A stretch of DNA of 36,764 nucleotides from Candidatus Woesearchaeota archaeon (GTDB taxonomy: Archaea > Nanobdellota > Nanobdellia > Woesearchaeales > GW2011-AR4). Under the pieces are notes generated by a model. It was not told the origin of the DNA, ran no database searches, and was given only the letters and a program-made list of their open reading frames with translations. Below, piece after piece: positions 31,971-36,764 of this stretch. The stretch's first letter is position 1. Each line of letters opens with the position of its first letter. The stretch lies in contig NZDH01000003.1 of NCBI GenBank assembly GCA_002688775.1, positions 29,820 through 66,583 of the forward strand. The letters run 5' to 3'. The translations under genes were made by a program, and so were the position numbers.

Positions 31971-33963
31971 ATCTGGAAGAGGAAAAAAAGTGGTATTCAG
32001 ATTATTGATTCTAATAATTGTATCACTTTTATTGGTTATTCAAGTAAATTCATTTACAACTAACAATAGTAAAAAAACGTTTGATTTCGATATCACTTCT
32101 GGAAAAAACACCAATATTTCAAGCTCTAACTTTAAGACCTATTCGGTACTGGGAGATATAACCGGAACTGTAACCTCTACAAACTATAAAACCGATTTAG
32201 GATTATTAAGAACTCTGCCTTATCTAGACGAGGAATCCTGCCAGACTAATTTAGAATGTGTAGGTGGATTTTGCTGCAGCAATGTCTGCAAAAGCTCAGC
32301 ATGTCCTACTGATGATGATTCCGGCAGTGGAAGTAGTTCAAGTTCTGGCGGGGGCGGCGGTGGAGGTGGTGGTTTCTTTGTCAAGAAAGTAGAAAGTTTC
32401 ACAGTAGACAAAGATGTTATCAAGGCAACAATTAAACAAAATGAAACATATGACACAATCATCTCCATTGAGAATGACGGCAGTGTATCATTGTCTTTTG
32501 ATGTGAATGTTTCTGATTTGGAAGGAATATTGTCGTTAAGCGAAACACAATTTACAATCTTGCGCAACGGTGTTAAGAACATAAGCGTTCAGATATCTGC
32601 ATCAGATAAAAGGCCAGATATATACACAGGCAACATTACGATAAAAGCCAGCAGCATAATAAAATCAATACCTGTTGTCGTGCAGATTCAAGCTGAGAAA
32701 GCATTGTTTGACTTGCAGATCAACATAACTTCTCAGTCAAAAAGGATATTCAAGAAAGATAATCTGGTTGCAAACCTGACTCTGATAAACTTAGGAGACC
32801 TCAAACCAATTGATGTCCTGCTATTGTATACTATACAGGATCTTGAAGGAAAAGAACTTGTATCAATCAATGAGACAGTCACTGTCGATGACAAGATTTC
32901 GCTAGTCAGGCAATTTAATCTGCCTCCAAATATTTCATTTGACACATACCTATTGCACACCCAGGTCATTTATGGCCTGGAAACTGCTTTTGCAGGAGAC
33001 ATATTCTTCGTCATAAAAGAACCTACATGCTTTGATAGCATAAAAAATCAGGATGAGGAAAAAACTGATTGTGGAGGTATATGTGAGCCATGCAAAAATG
33101 CATATGAAAAAACTTTTAGTCTTTTATCATTATTAATAAGCAAGTTCAAGGCATTGTTGATTGCAGTATTGATTCTCTTGATCATATTAGCCCTGCTGCT
33201 TTTCATAAAGAAAAACAAGGCAAGATTCCAAAGAAAACTCAAAGTAAGAGAAAAACAAGTAATACAGGAAAAAGTAGTAATAAAAGAAAAGATAGATGTG
33301 CAGAAAAAACAGGAAATACCAAAGATAGCAGAAACACCAAAGACGCAAACCAAGAAGAAACCAGAAATATCCACTGTTGAGCCAAGCAAAGAGATCAATA
33401 AACTGTTCACATTAGTTAATTCAGCATTGATAAGGGGCCATAAGGTCGAATACATAAGGAATGTATTATTGTCAAATGGGTTCCCAGAAAATATTTCAGA
33501 CAAGATAATCAAGCAGGCGATTTACAGGTCAAAGGTAATTGATGATTACATAGAAAAAGCATTAGATCAAGGGCACGAGATAGTGCAGATTGAAAAATCA
33601 TTATTAAAATCCGGCTGGTCCGAAAACGAGATTGACAGGCATTTGTCAAAATCAGTCAATGAAAGGTTTAACGAACCTATCAAAGGAAAAGATAATCTGT
33701 TTAGATTGATAAATTCAGCATTGATTAAAGGCCACAAAGCCGAATACATAAGGGATATTCTATTGTCCAACGGCTTGCCGAAAGATTTTGTGGACAAGAT
33801 AATAAGAAAAGCAATGCATAGACACAGGACGATAAGTGATTATATAGAAAAGTCATTGAATAAAGGACATAATCCAACTCAAATCAAGAAATTATTGCTA
33901 AAGTCTAGATGGCCTGAAAAGGAAATTGACCAGCATTTGTCAAAAGCAGTTGAAGGGTATTAG
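31945..33963 (+). CDS. Membrane-anchored surface protein with duplicated cytoplasmic domain
   Basis: The 672-residue protein has a signal segment (about 15-36), an extracellular part (about 37-395) and a transmembrane helix (about 402-421). The extracellular part has a short cysteine motif (CQTNLECVGGFCC), a nine-glycine linker (135-143), beta-sandwich-like domains with many N-x-S/T sites, and a CFDSIKNQDEEKTDCGGICEPC motif. Inside are a Lys/Glu-rich coiled region and two copies of a roughly 88-residue helical domain (484-573 and 582-670) sharing NSALI[RK]GHK[VA]EYIR. The gene overlaps the tandem-RHH gene. A sensor or surface-assembly role is possible, but no catalytic motif is seen. Confidence 0.8.
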   Translation: MNSNLSIGKSGRGKKVVFRLLILIIVSLLLVIQVNSFTTNNSKKTFDFDITSGKNTNISSSNFKTYSVLGDITGTVTSTNYKTDLGLLRTLPYLDEESCQTNLECVGGFCCSNVCKSSACPTDDDSGSGSSSSSGGGGGGGGGFFVKKVESFTVDKDVIKATIKQNETYDTIISIENDGSVSLSFDVNVSDLEGILSLSETQFTILRNGVKNISVQISASDKRPDIYTGNITIKASSIIKSIPVVVQIQAEKALFDLQINITSQSKRIFKKDNLVANLTLINLGDLKPIDVLLLYTIQDLEGKELVSINETVTVDDKISLVRQFNLPPNISFDTYLLHTQVIYGLETAFAGDIFFVIKEPTCFDSIKNQDEEKTDCGGICEPCKNAYEKTFSLLSLLISKFKALLIAVLILLIILALLLFIKKNKARFQRKLKVREKQVIQEKVVIKEKIDVQKKQEIPKIAETPKTQTKKKPEISTVEPSKEINKLFTLVNSALIRGHKVEYIRNVLLSNGFPENISDKIIKQAIYRSKVIDDYIEKALDQGHEIVQIEKSLLKSGWSENEIDRHLSKSVNERFNEPIKGKDNLFRLINSALIKGHKAEYIRDILLSNGLPKDFVDKIIRKAMHRHRTISDYIEKSLNKGHNPTQIKKLLLKSRWPEKEIDQHLSKAVEGY

Positions 33964-34062
33964 GTTTAACAGAGTTCTTCACCAAAAGCTTTATATATAA
34001 GTAAAATAGTTTATAGAATTAATATAAGTAATTTAGGTTATATTAGCTAAATATTTTAAAAA

Positions 34063-34260
34063 TTGCTTACTAAAAAAGAAAGGCAGATTCTGGAACTTCG
34101 CAAAAGAGGGCTTAAGCAAACACAGATAGCCTCAAAACTAAAGATTTCTCAGCCAGCAGTTTCAGCATTTGAAAGCAACGCCAAAAGAAAAATACGCGCT
34201 GCCAGGAAAATTATAGATTTTGTCAAAGAAATAGGTGGAATCAAAGACTATGAAGAATGA
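34063..34260 (+). CDS. Tfx-like helix-turn-helix regulator
   Basis: The 65-residue protein starts at TTG (34063), the only start that keeps the domain complete: MLTKKERQILELRKRGLKQTQIASKLKISQPAVSAFESNAKRKIRAARK. This is the Tfx-type HTH first described for a methanogen molybdenum-related regulator, here alone without a ligand domain. TATA candidates lie at about 33990-34003 and 34050-34057. Its end overlaps the next gene by 11 bases, making it the third small DNA-binding protein directly in front of a large secretion or surface gene. Confidence 0.8.
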   Translation: MLTKKERQILELRKRGLKQTQIASKLKISQPAVSAFESNAKRKIRAARKIIDFVKEIGGIKDYEE

Positions 34261-36352
34261 TTTAACTAAATCAACAAAAAGAAAGATATTTTCCTACTTT
34301 TCATTAGCTGCATTAATTTTGTCAATCTTCATATTATTAATCCCATTTATATTGGCAGCTCCAAACTCTATAAACGTACAGGGAAAATTAACAAATCCTT
34401 CAGGAACAATACAAACAGGAACTTTCAATTTCTCATTCAGGTTTTATGATAATTATACTGCTGGAACCAAGCTGCTTGAGAAGAATGTGACTTCAACAAC
34501 AGATGCAAGAGGTGTTTATGACATTATAATTCCAGATGTCAATCTCACTTTTAAGGATCAGCTTTACCTTGGTGTTGAAGTCAATACAGATGGTGAAATG
34601 TCACCTAGAGTTAACTTAACTAGCGTTCCTTATACTTTTAGGGCCAATACAAGTGAAGCTCTAACTCCAAACTCAAGCCATTTTGTGACTAACTTGAGTG
34701 TTAATGGCAATGTCACGATTGGTGATGGAACAACAACTTTGCAAATAACAACACAATTGTTTAATTTATCTGCTATTGGTGATTTGAATCTTAATGGAAC
34801 TGTAACTGCTTTTGCTTTTGTTGGCGATGGAAGCAGTTTGACTAATTTGCCAGCTGGAATTTCAAGTGTATGGAATTCTTCTGCAACGAATATTTATTTG
34901 AATGATAGCACTGGTAAGGTAGGGATTGGGACGGCTGCACCAGATGAAAAATTAGTGATTATGGGTAATCTAAGCGTTAACAATTCTGCTGCTGCTCTAA
35001 ATGCTACATTGTTTGTTGATTCGACTAATAGTAGAATCGGCATCGGGACGACGAGTCCGAGCAGTCTATTGCATATAGATGGAGGAGATATAAACTTTAG
35101 TAAAAGCGGAATCACTTATTTAACCACGCAAGCAACAACCTACCCAATGATGTTTTTAAAGGGTTACGACGGTGATTCTAGGGGGACTGGAAGAGTTGGT
35201 TTTTATGGGATGAGCGCCCTCATCTCAGAAAATGTCTACTTTGACAACACAAATTGGGTTCCAGATAATACTGATAATGGTCGGGCGATGTTACTTCTTC
35301 AAGATGGAATATTCTACTTCCAAACACAAGCCGCTGGAGAAGCGACAGGCATGAACAATGTAATGCGCATAACGAACGGCGGCAACGTCGGGATTGGAGA
35401 CACAGACCCAGATTTCGCTTTAGAGGTTGTAAGCAACTTTAGTGTTTCAAGCGCAGCAGGAAATGATGGAGACAAGTTTATTGTAGATGCTTCAGGCAAC
35501 GTCGGGATTGGATTAACAACACCAACAGCCAATCTAAATATTCATGATGAAGCTGCAACAAGCTTATCATTATTTAATATTTCAACAGGCGCAGGAACAA
35601 AATTTCATGTTGATAATACAGGAAATACTGAAATAAACGGATCAGTTATACTAGCCAATACAAAAGGGTTTAAAATCCGTAACAATGATGGAGATTCTGA
35701 TAACACATACATTCAGCGACCGCAGGATGATATTCTCTATATTGCTGCAGTGAACGGCACAGTTTTCAGGACAAGTTCTTCTGAAAATGAAAGGATGAGA
35801 ATCACCGCAGATACAGGCCACGTCGGCATCGGGACAACCACACCAGCCGAGGTATTAAGCGTAAGCGGCAATGTGAGCATAACAGGCACTAATTGCAGGG
35901 ATTCAGGAGGTCCTGCAACCTGCAACAATTTCGTCGACTTTGCAGAGTTGTTTCCTGCTTCTGAAGAAGTTGAATCCGGCGATATTGTCATCATTGATTT
36001 TGAGAATGAAGGCAAAGTCAAAAAATCAACAAGAGCCTATGACACTGCAGTTGCAGGAATTGTAAGCACACAGCCTGCAATTGTAATTGAAGGCAGCAGA
36101 ATAGTTGCAATGGGCAATACTTTCTTCCAGGAAAGCACTACGAAGCCAGCAATAGCACTAGCCGGACGAGTTCCTGTCAAAGTCACCAATGAGAATGGGA
36201 TGATAAAGGCTGGTGATTTGATAACAACATCAAGCAAAAAAGGGTATGGGATGAAATGTGAAAAAGCAATCAATTGTATCGGAGCTGTTGTCGGAGTTGC
36301 AATGCAAAACCAAAAACAAAGTAACGATTTGATTTTGGCAATGGTGAAATAA
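34250..36352 (+). CDS. Tail-fibre-like surface adhesin with GxVGIGTxxP repeats
   Basis: An in-frame GTG at 34235 exists; the ATG at 34250 is preferred, giving 700 residues. After a signal peptide (about 10-36) comes a module, NSINVQGKLTNPSGTIQTG to TSVPYTFRANT (about 38-135), found in bacterial and CPR surface proteins. Five tail-fibre-like G-x-[VI]-GIG-x-x-x-P repeats follow, with beta-rich spacers and many N-x-S/T sites. The C-terminal domain, DFAELFPASEEVESGDIVII to AMVK (about 560-700), also matches bacterial fibre proteins, beside the endosialidase-chaperone group. No autocleavage motif is identified. A second copy of the N-terminal module begins 45 bases downstream. Confidence 0.82.
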   Translation: MKNDLTKSTKRKIFSYFSLAALILSIFILLIPFILAAPNSINVQGKLTNPSGTIQTGTFNFSFRFYDNYTAGTKLLEKNVTSTTDARGVYDIIIPDVNLTFKDQLYLGVEVNTDGEMSPRVNLTSVPYTFRANTSEALTPNSSHFVTNLSVNGNVTIGDGTTTLQITTQLFNLSAIGDLNLNGTVTAFAFVGDGSSLTNLPAGISSVWNSSATNIYLNDSTGKVGIGTAAPDEKLVIMGNLSVNNSAAALNATLFVDSTNSRIGIGTTSPSSLLHIDGGDINFSKSGITYLTTQATTYPMMFLKGYDGDSRGTGRVGFYGMSALISENVYFDNTNWVPDNTDNGRAMLLLQDGIFYFQTQAAGEATGMNNVMRITNGGNVGIGDTDPDFALEVVSNFSVSSAAGNDGDKFIVDASGNVGIGLTTPTANLNIHDEAATSLSLFNISTGAGTKFHVDNTGNTEINGSVILANTKGFKIRNNDGDSDNTYIQRPQDDILYIAAVNGTVFRTSSSENERMRITADTGHVGIGTTTPAEVLSVSGNVSITGTNCRDSGGPATCNNFVDFAELFPASEEVESGDIVIIDFENEGKVKKSTRAYDTAVAGIVSTQPAIVIEGSRIVAMGNTFFQESTTKPAIALAGRVPVKVTNENGMIKAGDLITTSSKKGYGMKCEKAINCIGAVVGVAMQNQKQSNDLILAMVK
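34355..34653 (+). repeat. Fibre N-terminal module, copy 1
   Basis: Aligns without gaps to 36466-36764 (offset 2111). Differences are about a dozen bases, nearly all silent. Confidence 0.9.
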
Positions 36353-36396
36353 GTGGCAAATATCAAAACAAGCAATGAAGTGAACATACAAATCAA

Positions 36397-36764
36397 ATGA
36401 CAAAAAATAATTTTATGTATTTCGTTGTAATAATTATTTTCATTTTATCAATTTCATTAGTCATTGCAGCGCCGAACTCCATCAACGTACAGGGAAAACT
36501 AACAAATCCTTCAGGAACAATACAGGCAGGAACTTTCAATTTCTCATTCAGATTTTATGATAATTACACTGCTGGAACCAAGCTGCTTGAGAAGAATGTG
36601 ACTTCAACAACAGATGCAAGGGGAGTTTATGACATTATAATTCCAGATGTCAATCTCACTTTCAAAGATCAGCTTTACCTTGGTGTTGAAGTCAATACAG
36701 ATGGGGAGATGTCACCTAGAGTTAACTTAACTAGCGTTCCTTATACTTTTAGGGCCAATACAAG
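36397..36764 (+). CDS. Second tail-fibre-like surface protein, truncated by window end
   Basis: The ATG at 36397 opens MTKNNFMYFVVIIIFILSISLVIAAPNSINVQGK, a fresh signal peptide of unrelated sequence, followed by the same module as in the gene upstream. Over 99 codons after the signal peptide the two proteins differ by only one residue (T versus A), and most base differences are silent. The frame is open to the window edge (122 codons plus two bases). It is presumably another fibre with a different distal part. No small DNA-binding gene separates it from the upstream copy. Confidence 0.85.
   Translation, partial: MTKNNFMYFVVIIIFILSISLVIAAPNSINVQGKLTNPSGTIQAGTFNFSFRFYDNYTAGTKLLEKNVTSTTDARGVYDIIIPDVNLTFKDQLYLGVEVNTDGEMSPRVNLTSVPYTFRANT
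36466..36764 (+). repeat. Fibre N-terminal module, copy 2
   Basis: Gap-free match to 34355-34653, continuing to the window edge, so its true end is unknown. Confidence 0.9.

Noticed and set aside
1-36764. CRISPR array, insertion sequence or transposase
   Set aside because: No regularly spaced repeats and no transposase or integrase protein were seen. The ppcA block lacks its own recombinase.

Overview
This AT-rich window looks like a chromosomal segment of an archaeon, most likely a DPANN lineage (Woesearchaeota/Pacearchaeota-like). The grounds are archaeal-type PEP carboxylase, TATA-box promoters lying about 25 bases before start codons (mostly leaderless genes), a FlaI/GspE2-type secretion ATPase, a Tfx-like regulator, ribbon-helix-helix (RHH) regulators and cysteine-rich secreted proteins typical of that group. 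Several genes look bacterial in origin or are shared with bacteria: lgt, trhO, the liv ABC transporter, and tail-fibre-like surface proteins resembling those of CPR bacteria. The lineage is an inference; no rRNA is present.

Layout. 1-170: two strong hairpins next to a leftward TATA box. 177-5054: pcm, a DUF4258/DUF2283 pair, a 1042-residue cysteine-rich secreted protein, and two small membrane proteins. 5055-5500: a decayed tRNA-Leu followed by a tRNA-Leu(UAA) whose T arm carries a 24-nt insertion. 5508-10661: DEAD-box helicase with an RGG-like tail, lipoprotein metallopeptidase plus trhO, FKBP isomerase, and small membrane and lipoprotein genes. 10662-10842: a structured divergent intergenic region. 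10855-15588: FMN reductase, then a composite block in which a frameshifted alpha/beta hydrolase, an intact ppcA and a RelBE-type toxin-antitoxin pair lie between the 3' and 5' remnants of a second ppcA. 15633-23087: an SLC12-like transporter facing a livK-(HAD)-livHMGF branched-chain amino acid ABC transporter locus. 23217-28802: CopA-type copper ATPase, lgt, membrane proteins and a nitrilase-family hydrolase. 29099-36764: three successive units of a small DNA-binding protein followed closely by a large secretion or surface gene, ending in a second, nearly identical copy of the last surface gene that runs off the window.

How the genes connect. Three predicted lipoproteins (LivK, the metallopeptidase and a small cysteine-rich protein) co-occur with Lgt, so bacterial-type lipid anchoring is plausible. 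The 29-36.8 kb region reads as a surface-structure locus in which each large gene appears to have its own small, probably autoregulating, switch; palindromic operator candidates lie in front of two of the three. The strongest evidence of past gene exchange is the ppcA-within-ppcA arrangement at 11.5-15.6 kb.
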